Below, piece by piece: positions 1 to 6,114 of a stretch of DNA of 6,787 nucleotides. Each line of letters opens with the position of its first letter. The stretch's first letter is position 1. The notes under the pieces were generated by a model. It was not told where the DNA came from, ran no database searches, and was given only the letters and a program-made list of their open reading frames with translations. The translations under genes were made by a program, and so were the position numbers. Source of the DNA: Balneolaceae bacterium. GTDB taxonomy: Bacteria > Bacteroidota > Rhodothermia > Balneolales > Balneolaceae. The stretch is from the NCBI GenBank assembly GCA_007123985.1, contig SLGA01000155.1:1-6787 (forward strand), read 5' to 3'.

Positions 1-405
1 AACGGCCTGGAAATGCCACAGGAAAAGATGATGGAACGCTTTAAAAGATCTGTTGAAAATCCATTTACAACCATGCTGGGCCACCCTACCGGCAGACTGC
101 TACTGAAGCGGGACGGAAGTAAGATTGATCTCAATCAAATTATTGATTGGGCAGCTGAGCGTGGTGTTGCCATCGAAATTAACGCAAGCCCCTGGCGGCT
201 CGATCTCGACTGGCGTTTTGGTACCAAAGCTAAGGAGTCCGGCTTGATGACATCCATCAACCCTGATGCCCATAGTACGGAAGGAATTGATGACATCCGC
301 TACGGTGTAATGATTGCCCGAAAGGCGAAGTTTGAGCCGGCACGTGTCCTAAATACGAAGAGTGCTGATGAGTTTTTGGAGTGGTGTATGAGGAGAAAAC
401 AGTAG
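1..405 (+). CDS. polX: PolX-type DNA polymerase/PHP phosphoesterase, C-terminal end (5' partial)
   Basis: The frame is open from base 1, so the gene starts outside the window; 134 C-terminal residues are visible. They match the end of the PHP domain of bacterial family-X DNA polymerases. The GHPTGR motif lies at visible residues 27-32 (His28), followed by a basic LLLKR stretch, the IEINA strand with Glu59 and Asn61, and the NPDAHST motif with Asp89 and His91, then RYGV and VLNT near the end. In this family the PHP residues bind metals and support 3'-5' exonuclease or phosphoesterase activity, while the missing N-terminal part carries the polymerase and helix-hairpin-helix domains. The role is cytoplasmic base-excision or gap repair. 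Most homologues read NTDAHS where this one has NPDAHS. A stand-alone PHP phosphatase is possible, but the GHPTGRLLL and VLNT signatures are typical of PolX. The gene converges on the 2-hydroxyacid dehydrogenase gene. Confidence 0.88.
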   Translation, partial: NGLEMPQEKMMERFKRSVENPFTTMLGHPTGRLLLKRDGSKIDLNQIIDWAAERGVAIEINASPWRLDLDWRFGTKAKESGLMTSINPDAHSTEGIDDIRYGVMIARKAKFEPARVLNTKSADEFLEWCMRRKQ

Positions 406-559
406 AGAGTATCGAGTGTCAGGATTTTTTAGAGATATGAATCTCTTCCATACGATCCACACTAAAAATGTTGGTTCCACATCAAACACTTAACCTTACT
501 CATTCAAACTTTATCGGTTAATCGGTTTTACATTCATCTGTTCTGCAGTTTTTACCACT
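406..559. other. Intergenic gap between convergent genes, no clear terminator
   Basis: This stretch separates the stop codons of the PolX gene and the dehydrogenase gene. It holds a short perfect hairpin, AGAGAT at 431-436 and ATCTCT at 441-446 with a four-base loop. A run of six T lies before it (425-430) on the plus strand rather than after it, so it is not a standard terminator for either gene. ATCGGTT is repeated directly at 513-519 and 521-527, and TTAACC (490-495) can pair with GGTTAA (516-521). No gene is apparent. Confidence 0.4.
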
Positions 560-1486
560 CTAATATCCCTTATTTCTGTCCACTTCGTAGAGGAGAGGCA
601 TTCCGGAGAGCAGGCGCTTGTAATTCTCTACGAGCAGCTCAGCAATTTCATCAGGATCCGTTAATGAGGCTATATGCGGGGTGATGGTAATCTTTTCACG
701 TCCCCAAAAAGGATGCGAACCAGGCAGTGGCTCTTCGCTGAAAACATCCAGATAGGCGTGGCTGATGATCCCCGTATCCAAAGCATAAATTAAATCCTCA
801 TCCACCAGGTGAGCACCCCTCGCTGCATTAATTACATAAGCCGGCTGCTGCTGCTTTTTGAACAGAGTCAGGTCCAGTATGCTATCGGTTTTTTCAGTGA
901 GAGGCAGCAGACACACCACCATATTTGTGGCTGCAAGGAAATCATCCAGCTCCTCACCTGAGAACGTATTCACTCCAATCATATCTTTTTTTGATGCAGC
1001 CCAGCCATTTACGCTGAACCCATTCTCAGTCAACCGGGCGGCCACGCTGCTCCCAAGTGCACCAAGCCCCAAAATACCTACCGTAATATCCCGTTTTTGC
1101 AACGGCTGATGCACTGTCCACTCCCCCCTTTTCTGCTGCTGATAGTAGATTTCCGTTTTTCTGAGAATATTCAGAACAGAAGTGAGCACATAATCACACA
1201 TCTGTTCGGACAGTGACGGCCCAACAAGCCGTGTAAACGTTATGCCTGATGGAATTGAATCGTCACTCATCAGATGATCCACACCCGCACCCATTGAAGA
1301 GATTACTCTGAGGTTTGGGAATTTATCGAACAAATGTTTCGGATGGTTCCAGGCCACAGCAAACTGAACGCGTTCCGGCTTCTCTACTGCAGGCCATACT
1401 TCGATATCGATGTTGGGATCGATTTTGCGGATGGCTTCTGCAAACGGTTTTACATTTCTGTTTGGACTTACGATCAAAAGGGACAT
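560..1486 (-). CDS. ghrA: GhrA-like glyoxylate/hydroxypyruvate reductase (D-2-hydroxyacid dehydrogenase family)
   Basis: This 308-residue cytoplasmic protein is close in length and architecture to E. coli GhrA, which reduces glyoxylate to glycolate and hydroxypyruvate to D-glycerate with NADPH. The substrate-binding loop SMGAGVD is at residues 64-70. The Rossmann fingerprint GLGALG is at 140-145 after VGIL. The catalytic set is visible: Arg223 in NAARG, Glu252 in DVFSEEPLP and His271 in ITPH. The C-terminus VDRNKGY resembles the GhrA ending VDRARGY. After the second Rossmann strand the sequence reads WAASKKD, where GhrA has WSRTRKS. Lysines in place of acidic residues there fit NADPH better than NADH, but this is inference. 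The ATG at 1486 is preceded by an A-rich stretch with a weak GAG. The gene faces away from the S9 peptidase gene. The exact 2-oxoacid substrate cannot be read from sequence. Confidence 0.87.
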   Translation of the reverse strand: MSLLIVSPNRNVKPFAEAIRKIDPNIDIEVWPAVEKPERVQFAVAWNHPKHLFDKFPNLRVISSMGAGVDHLMSDDSIPSGITFTRLVGPSLSEQMCDYVLTSVLNILRKTEIYYQQQKRGEWTVHQPLQKRDITVGILGLGALGSSVAARLTENGFSVNGWAASKKDMIGVNTFSGEELDDFLAATNMVVCLLPLTEKTDSILDLTLFKKQQQPAYVINAARGAHLVDEDLIYALDTGIISHAYLDVFSEEPLPGSHPFWGREKITITPHIASLTDPDEIAELLVENYKRLLSGMPLLYEVDRNKGY

Positions 1487-1505
1487 GACTGCTCTTTTTT
1501 TTTCT

Positions 1506-1513
1506 CAAATATA
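1506..1513 (-). promoter_or_regulatory. Bacteroidetes-type -7 box TATATTTG upstream of the dehydrogenase gene
   Basis: Read on the minus strand, this is an exact match to the TAnnTTTG -7 element known from Bacteroidetes sigma-A promoters. It lies about 20 bases before the ATG, so transcription would begin near 1499 with a very short leader. A good -33 TTTG at the usual 19-21 base spacing is missing: the bases there read TTTTC. A TTTG does occur closer in, seven bases before the box. The assignment therefore rests on one half-site. Confidence 0.4.
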
Positions 1514-1608
1514 TTAAACTCAAAGGTGGCGATTGAAAATCTTTATCCGCCATTTTTCACGGGGGATTTGTAGTTTCTCGTACTATTTCGAACAAAACGT
1601 ATTTGATT

Positions 1609-4380
1609 ATGCCATTTTATCCATCTTTGCAACGAATCACTCTTGCTGCCATCTCATTATTCTTTATCCTCTGCTTTCAATCTCTCTCTGCACAGGGAGT
1701 TTTCACTTTTGAGGATGTGATGAAATTTGAAGACATCAAAACACCCGTAATTTCAGCAAATGGTGAATGGGTAGCCTTTGGTGTCTGGCCTGAATTGGGC
1801 GATGGTGAGGTTCGAATAAAATCTGCGAATGGTGACCACATCTATACCATCGAGCGGGGCGAACGTCCTCAAATCAGCTCTGATGGAAATTGGGTCGGCG
1901 CCATCGTAAAACCACCTTTCATTGATGTAGAAAATGCCGGACGCGACACCCCAAAAGACGGGCTTAGCATCATCAATACATCAACCGGGGAAACCAAAGA
2001 GTTTGAAAATGTGCGACGGTTTTCATTTTCAAACAATGGGAAATGGGCCATTATTTATCACCACCAAAGCGATGATGTTGAAGAGCGTGATTTCAAAAAT
2101 CCGTATATCGGTACTCCGGCACGTCTTGTACGTCTGGAATCATCCGATGAAACCCTGATCCCGTTTGTGAACGCTTCAGCCATCGACAGTACCTCAAACT
2201 ACTTCGCATTCTCAACTGTGGACACTTCTGCCACTGAAAACGGATTTTTTGCAATTGATCTCAGCGAAAATGAACCCTCAATTCAGAAAATACTCGGATC
2301 TGAAAACGCCTTTTATGATAATCTGACCTGGGACCATTCCCGATCCAGGATTGCCTTTACGGCTGCTCAGCTCGATACGGCAAACCACTACAGGCCGTTT
2401 GATGCATCCGTCCTGACCTGGACAGCCTTTGAAGGAGTACCGGATACCCTGCTCACTTCCGGTGATGCAGCAGACGGATATCGCCTGAGATCGAATAACA
2501 ATCTCACCTGGACGTACGACGGATCGCGGCTCTTTTATGGTGTAAAAGAAGCGGCTATGGTTGAACTCGACGAGATCAAAGCCGAGCCGGATTCAGTCAC
2601 ATCAGAAAACCTTTACGATGTAAACCGAATACTGCGCGGAGTTGAAGGCAAAGTGTGGCACTGGGATGATCCACTCGTTAAAACTCATGAAAAGCAGACA
2701 TGGAACAGTCGGAAAAACCATCTCTACACAGCAGTTTATCACTTTGATGAGGGCCGGTCTGTTCAGCTTGCCACAACTGAAATTCCAAATATTTCAGTTG
2801 AGCACCACACCGGAAAACTTCTCGGCTCTGCCGATATTCCTTACAGAAAACTGATTACCTGGGACGGCCGATACTCCGATTTTTATTTAGTGAATCAACA
2901 TTCAGGTGAAGCTAAGCAATTTATTGAGAAACAGCGATTTGGGGCTTCTTTATCACCGAACGGTAAGTTTGCTGCATGGTTTGACGGCACCGACTGGATG
3001 CTGAAATCAACAGAAACGGGAGACATTAGAAACCTCACTGAAAATACCGGGGGTACTTTCGCCGACGAAGACAACGATCGTCCCATGCCTTCCGGCTCGT
3101 ATGGAATTGCCGGCTGGACAGACGGCGACCAATCTGTGCTAATTTATGATAAATATGACATTTGGCAATTTGATACATCAAGCGGTGATTTTCTCTCGAT
3201 AACAGATGGAACAGGCCGGGCCGAAATGCGCATTTTCAGAATCAGTGATCTGAATCCTGAAAAAGAGACCTTTGCTGCTAACGATCGGCTTCTTCTCACC
3301 ATGTATCATGAATGGGATAAGAACTACGGGTTTTATGAAGCGAGGGTTGGGCGCTCAGGTGTAAGCCGGATTCTGGAAGACAATAAACGTTTCAATATTG
3401 TATCTCTGGCTGATCAATCCGATGCAATTCTCTTTACACAGGAAACCTATACCGAATATCCCAACCTCTGGGTGGCCTCAGACCGGCAGTTCAGAAATCC
3501 CGTTCAGATATCGAATCTGCATCTACACCTTACTGACAAATTTGCCTGGGGCCACGCCGAGCTGATTGACTGGATCAACATGGATGGCCGCAAAGTACAG
3601 GGGATTCTCTACTATCCCGGTAATTACGAACCGGGCAAGCGCTACCCTGTTTTTATCTACTATTATGAGCGGTTTTCGCAGCGTTTGTATGAATTCAATT
3701 CGCCGGTAACCAACCACCGCCCAAACATAGCCCAGTACACCAGTGACGGCTATGCTGTTTTTCTGCCGGACATCTGGTTTGATGTGCCCATTCCCGGTTA
3801 TTCAGCTACGAAAGACCTGGTTCCCGGTGTACATAAATTAATAGAAATGGGCATTGCTAATCCGGATGCCATTGGGTTACACGGCCACTCATGGAGCGGA
3901 TATCTTACCGCGCAGGTAGTCACTCAAACCGATATTTTTGCAGCAGCTGTTGCCGGTGCGCCTGTTGGGAATATGACAAGTGCCTACAGTGGCATACGCT
4001 GGGGAACCGGTTTGGCCCGCCAGTTTCAATACGAACAGACTCAAAGCCGGCTCGGGGTAAGCATGTGGGAAAATCTTGCTCCGTATATCGAAAACTCACC
4101 CGTTTTCTTTGCTGATCGTATCAACACACCCTTAATGATACAGCATGGTGATGCCGATGAAGCTGTGCCTTGGTACCAATCTATCGAGCTCTACCTCGCA
4201 CTCAGGAGGCTTGGAAAGGAGTCGGTATTTCTGCACTATTATGATGAGCCGCATCATCTCAGAAACTTAGCAAACCGGCTGGATTACGCCATAAAGATGA
4301 AAGAGTATATGGATCACTATCTGAAAGGCGAACCTGCCCCCGCCTGGATTACCGATGGGATTCCATATCTGGGTGATTGA
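1609..4380 (+). CDS. Secreted S9-family serine peptidase (prolyl oligopeptidase-like)
   Basis: This 923-residue exported serine peptidase probably degrades peptides in the periplasm or outside the cell. Residues 1-28 form a type I signal peptide: Arg9, a hydrophobic core at 10-23 and a likely cut at SLSA-QG. A long beta-propeller region (about 30-645) includes YDKYDIW at 513-519. The alpha/beta-hydrolase domain starts near 650, with GILYYPGNY at 665-673. The predicted triad is Ser761 in GHSWSG, Asp850 in HGDADEAVP and His882 in DEPHHL. The stretches AGAPVGNMTSAYSGIRWG and FQYEQTQSR, and the ending LKGEPAPAW, are typical of a large S9 subfamily in Bacteroidetes. Homologues usually read GHSWGG; Ser763 here replaces the second-last Gly. 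The start is placed at ATG 1609, because the upstream in-frame TTG at 1603 adds only two residues. Cleavage preference (prolyl, acylaminoacyl or dipeptidyl) cannot be told from sequence. No lipobox fits, because Cys22 follows Leu. Confidence 0.9.
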   Translation: MPFYPSLQRITLAAISLFFILCFQSLSAQGVFTFEDVMKFEDIKTPVISANGEWVAFGVWPELGDGEVRIKSANGDHIYTIERGERPQISSDGNWVGAIVKPPFIDVENAGRDTPKDGLSIINTSTGETKEFENVRRFSFSNNGKWAIIYHHQSDDVEERDFKNPYIGTPARLVRLESSDETLIPFVNASAIDSTSNYFAFSTVDTSATENGFFAIDLSENEPSIQKILGSENAFYDNLTWDHSRSRIAFTAAQLDTANHYRPFDASVLTWTAFEGVPDTLLTSGDAADGYRLRSNNNLTWTYDGSRLFYGVKEAAMVELDEIKAEPDSVTSENLYDVNRILRGVEGKVWHWDDPLVKTHEKQTWNSRKNHLYTAVYHFDEGRSVQLATTEIPNISVEHHTGKLLGSADIPYRKLITWDGRYSDFYLVNQHSGEAKQFIEKQRFGASLSPNGKFAAWFDGTDWMLKSTETGDIRNLTENTGGTFADEDNDRPMPSGSYGIAGWTDGDQSVLIYDKYDIWQFDTSSGDFLSITDGTGRAEMRIFRISDLNPEKETFAANDRLLLTMYHEWDKNYGFYEARVGRSGVSRILEDNKRFNIVSLADQSDAILFTQETYTEYPNLWVASDRQFRNPVQISNLHLHLTDKFAWGHAELIDWINMDGRKVQGILYYPGNYEPGKRYPVFIYYYERFSQRLYEFNSPVTNHRPNIAQYTSDGYAVFLPDIWFDVPIPGYSATKDLVPGVHKLIEMGIANPDAIGLHGHSWSGYLTAQVVTQTDIFAAAVAGAPVGNMTSAYSGIRWGTGLARQFQYEQTQSRLGVSMWENLAPYIENSPVFFADRINTPLMIQHGDADEAVPWYQSIELYLALRRLGKESVFLHYYDEPHHLRNLANRLDYAIKMKEYMDHYLKGEPAPAWITDGIPYLGD

Positions 4381-4385
4381 TCAGG

Positions 4386-4592
4386 CTAACCGGATGGGTA
4401 AGTTGAACGAAACTCCTTCTTCGTAATATCACGGGTGTGCACAGCTCCATTTTTCAGCTGAACGGGTAAAACACCACCATCCAGAAATAAATCCGAACCA
4501 ACAAAACCTTTCCAAACCGGGCTGGGATGTCCGGTAATACAGGAGGAATCGAATGGTTTTTTTAATAGGTACGTTATTGTGATAAGTATCAA
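4386..4592 (-). pseudogene. Possible remnant of an unidentified gene (C-terminal fragment)
   Basis: An open frame on the minus strand ends in TAG at 4386-4388 and reads back to a stop at 4599-4601. Its last 50 or so codons look coding: the translation contains CITGHPSPVWKGFVG, then DLFLDGGVLPVQLKNG, then TRDITKKEFRSTYPSG, with a balanced composition and purine-rich first codon positions. No ATG exists in the frame; the only start is TTG at 4592 with no ribosome binding site, and the first 14 or so residues look like random AT-rich sequence. The simplest reading is the 3' end of a gene that lost its 5' part. A very small real protein with an unusual start is the alternative. I do not recognise the family. 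Confidence 0.3.
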
Positions 4593-4608
4593 CTTAAATC
4601 AAGAAAAT

Positions 4609-5055
4609 ATGATTTGGAATGTATATCTCTCCGGCGAAATACACTCAGACTGGAGAAATGAAATCAAACAGAGAATTGAAGATGCGAATCTGCCGATTGA
4701 GCTGTCGGCACCCGTAACCGACCATACCGCCAGTGATGATGCAGGCGTGGGTTTGCCGGGAGATGAGAAAGATGATTTCTGGAAAGATCATAAAGGAGCC
4801 AAAGTAAATGCAATTCGAACCCGCACTCTCATTGAACAGGCTGATATTGTTGTGGTGAAGTTCGGAGAAAAGTATCGGCAGTGGAATGCCGCATTTGATG
4901 CCGGTTATGCAGCAGCTCTCGGCAAAAAATTGATTATCATGCATCCTGAAGAGTTCACCCATGCCCTCAAAGAGGTAGATGCTGCTGCGCTTGCCGTTGT
5001 GCGAACTCCGGATCAGGTACTTAAACTGCTGAAGTATGTTACTTTAAAAGAGTAG
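4609..5055 (+). CDS. ytoQ: YtoQ family protein
   Basis: This 148-residue cytoplasmic protein matches Bacillus YtoQ in length and along its whole sequence. VYLSGEIHSDWR (5-16) corresponds to the YtoQ start VYLAGEIH. FGEKYRQWN (85-93) is nearly identical to the family signature FGEKYKQWN. FDAGYAAALGKKLIIMHPE (96-114) corresponds to the end of the core, and a short tail resembling LKLLKY follows. The family has no established reaction. The YLSGE opening and the DAGYAAALGK stretch recall nucleoside 2-deoxyribosyltransferase-like folds, which bind nucleotides or sugars; Asp97 sits where those enzymes place an acidic residue. This link is inference. The start is ATG 4609, which gives the family length. 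An in-frame GTG at 4579 would add ten residues not found in the family. The gene ends 8 bases from the stop of the convergent guanidino enzyme gene. Confidence 0.88.
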   Translation: MIWNVYLSGEIHSDWRNEIKQRIEDANLPIELSAPVTDHTASDDAGVGLPGDEKDDFWKDHKGAKVNAIRTRTLIEQADIVVVKFGEKYRQWNAAFDAGYAAALGKKLIIMHPEEFTHALKEVDAAALAVVRTPDQVLKLLKYVTLKE

Positions 5056-5108
5056 CGGCAGATTTACCAGTAGAGTAATTTCATACAGAAAACACTGCCG
5101 CCGCTTTT
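5046..5108. terminator. Possible bidirectional terminator shared by two convergent genes
   Basis: GCGGCAG at 5055-5061 pairs perfectly with CTGCCGC at 5095-5101, leaving a 33-base loop. On the plus strand the stem is followed by CGC and then TTTT (5105-5108). On the minus strand it is followed by TACTC and then TTTT (complement of 5046-5049). The left arm begins at the last base of the YtoQ stop codon. The right arm lies inside the convergent gene. The long loop and short, offset T-runs make it a weaker candidate than a classical intrinsic terminator. Confidence 0.35.
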
Positions 5109-5960
5109 CATAAACTCGTATGTGCTGAATTCGTGCACGGAAAATCCTGCATCACGCAGTTTTTTATTCACATCGGTGCAGCCCTGCTGGATAAACACAT
5201 TTTTGCCGTCGGGGCAGGTAGCATTCACCGCAAAGAGCTTTTCCGCTTCGTACTTACTTGCTAAAATCACGTTATCAAAGAGTTTGCGGATCATTTCAAT
5301 GCCTTTTTCAGTGAATGCATCCTCATATATCAGAACGCTTTTTTCGTTCAACATGCACATACAGGTATCCAGATGGTAGAATTTCTCATCAACCAGCTCG
5401 AGCGCAATAACAGGAGTATCGAGCACTTCTGAAATCTGATCATAGGCATCCAATGATGTTCGAAATCCGTATCCGCCCCATAGCAGCCTTCGTTTGAAGT
5501 GCCACAATGCATCACCCATTCCCTCAAAATTCCCGGTTTTCTCCTCATCCATACGTATAATTTCGTAACCGTTCTTCTTATACCACGCTTCAATGACAGC
5601 TACCTCTCCCCTTCGCTGAGGTGCCCGCATGATACTCATGATCACTTTTTTTCTGCCGGTCTCATCAATAAACGGCAGACTTTGATTGGCACAGAAAACC
5701 AGATCGGGAAGCCCCTTTACTCCATCCAGTATGTCAACATTAAATCCAAGCTCTTCATAACCGTCAACGAGGTGTTCCCACTCGTTGGCAGCCTGCATTT
5801 TATCCACTCCGCCAACATTATCTTTCATGTGCGGGTTGATCACATACTCCACATCAAACCAGGTTGGTTTCACTTTTAAAACTCTTGAAGGTGCGGGCAT
5901 GCCGGAAAGATCAGTTACCTTAAAATCAATTTGCTCTGCAGATGTAAGTACTTTTTTCAT
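5064..5960 (-). CDS. Guanidino-modifying enzyme of the DDAH/arginine dihydrolase superfamily
   Basis: This 298-residue cytoplasmic enzyme belongs to the superfamily that attacks the guanidino carbon of arginine or methylarginines through a cysteine. Visible motifs are PTWFDVEYVINPHM near residues 32-45, PDLVFCANQS at 85-94 (Asp86, Asn92), NFEGMGD with Glu146, FYHLDT with His196 and Asp198, and the C-terminal SGGSVFCM with nucleophile Cys292. Candidate reactions are dimethylarginine to citrulline plus dimethylamine (DDAH), arginine to citrulline (deiminase), or arginine to ornithine plus ammonia and CO2 (ArgZ-type dihydrolase). FDVEY-NP and the Asn in the FCAN motif lean towards the last. The start is uncertain. 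ATG 5960 gives a normal length with 31 residues before the first motif; ATG 6017 would add 19 residues, and neither has a clear ribosome binding site. It converges on the YtoQ gene and diverges from the DUF58 gene. No other arginine gene is in view. Confidence 0.82.
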   Translation of the reverse strand: MKKVLTSAEQIDFKVTDLSGMPAPSRVLKVKPTWFDVEYVINPHMKDNVGGVDKMQAANEWEHLVDGYEELGFNVDILDGVKGLPDLVFCANQSLPFIDETGRKKVIMSIMRAPQRRGEVAVIEAWYKKNGYEIIRMDEEKTGNFEGMGDALWHFKRRLLWGGYGFRTSLDAYDQISEVLDTPVIALELVDEKFYHLDTCMCMLNEKSVLIYEDAFTEKGIEMIRKLFDNVILASKYEAEKLFAVNATCPDGKNVFIQQGCTDVNKKLRDAGFSVHEFSTYEFMKSGGSVFCMKLLYW

Positions 5961-6056
5961 GTCTGGTAGATTTTTGGGAGTGTTCCACTGGGTTCTCAGG
6001 CCTGTGGTTTCACGCATCGAATTTTGAGATGGAAAACTAAAATAGCAATGTTGCAG

Positions 6057-6064
6057 CAAATATA
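6057..6064 (-). promoter_or_regulatory. Bacteroidetes-type -7 box TATATTTG upstream of the guanidino enzyme gene
   Basis: On the minus strand this is an exact TAnnTTTG element, identical to the box before the dehydrogenase gene. Transcription would begin near 6050, leaving a leader of about 33 bases to ATG 6017 or about 90 bases to ATG 5960. The nearest TTG upstream at a plausible -33 place is 24 bases away, somewhat beyond the usual spacing. If right, this promoter lies in the 154-base gap shared with the divergent DUF58 gene. Confidence 0.4.
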
Positions 6065-6114
6065 TACGTTCAATTTTTACTTGGTAGCCAACATGGAAAC
6101 TCTTAGGTTTTATT

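Noticed and set aside
431..446. Hairpin AGAGAT-ATGA-ATCTCT as terminator for the PolX gene
   Set aside because: The stem is AT-rich and only six pairs long, and the T-run is on the wrong side for the plus strand; on the minus strand A residues follow it.
4516..4535. Inverted repeat ACCGG-N10-CCGGT as an operator
   Set aside because: Five-base arms with a ten-base spacer are expected by chance, and they lie within the coding-like remnant.
4645..4962. 105-residue open frame on the minus strand opposite ytoQ
   Set aside because: It is antisense to a well-supported conserved family gene, and its translation is Ile/Cys/Phe-rich with no recognisable motif.
5499..5879. 126-residue plus-strand open frame opposite the guanidino enzyme gene
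   Set aside because: The minus strand carries all the motifs of a known enzyme family; this frame has the composition of an antisense shadow.
6104..6111. TAGGTTTT as a -7 box for the DUF58 gene
   Set aside because: It matches seven of eight consensus positions but ends three bases before the ATG, so transcription would start inside the coding region.
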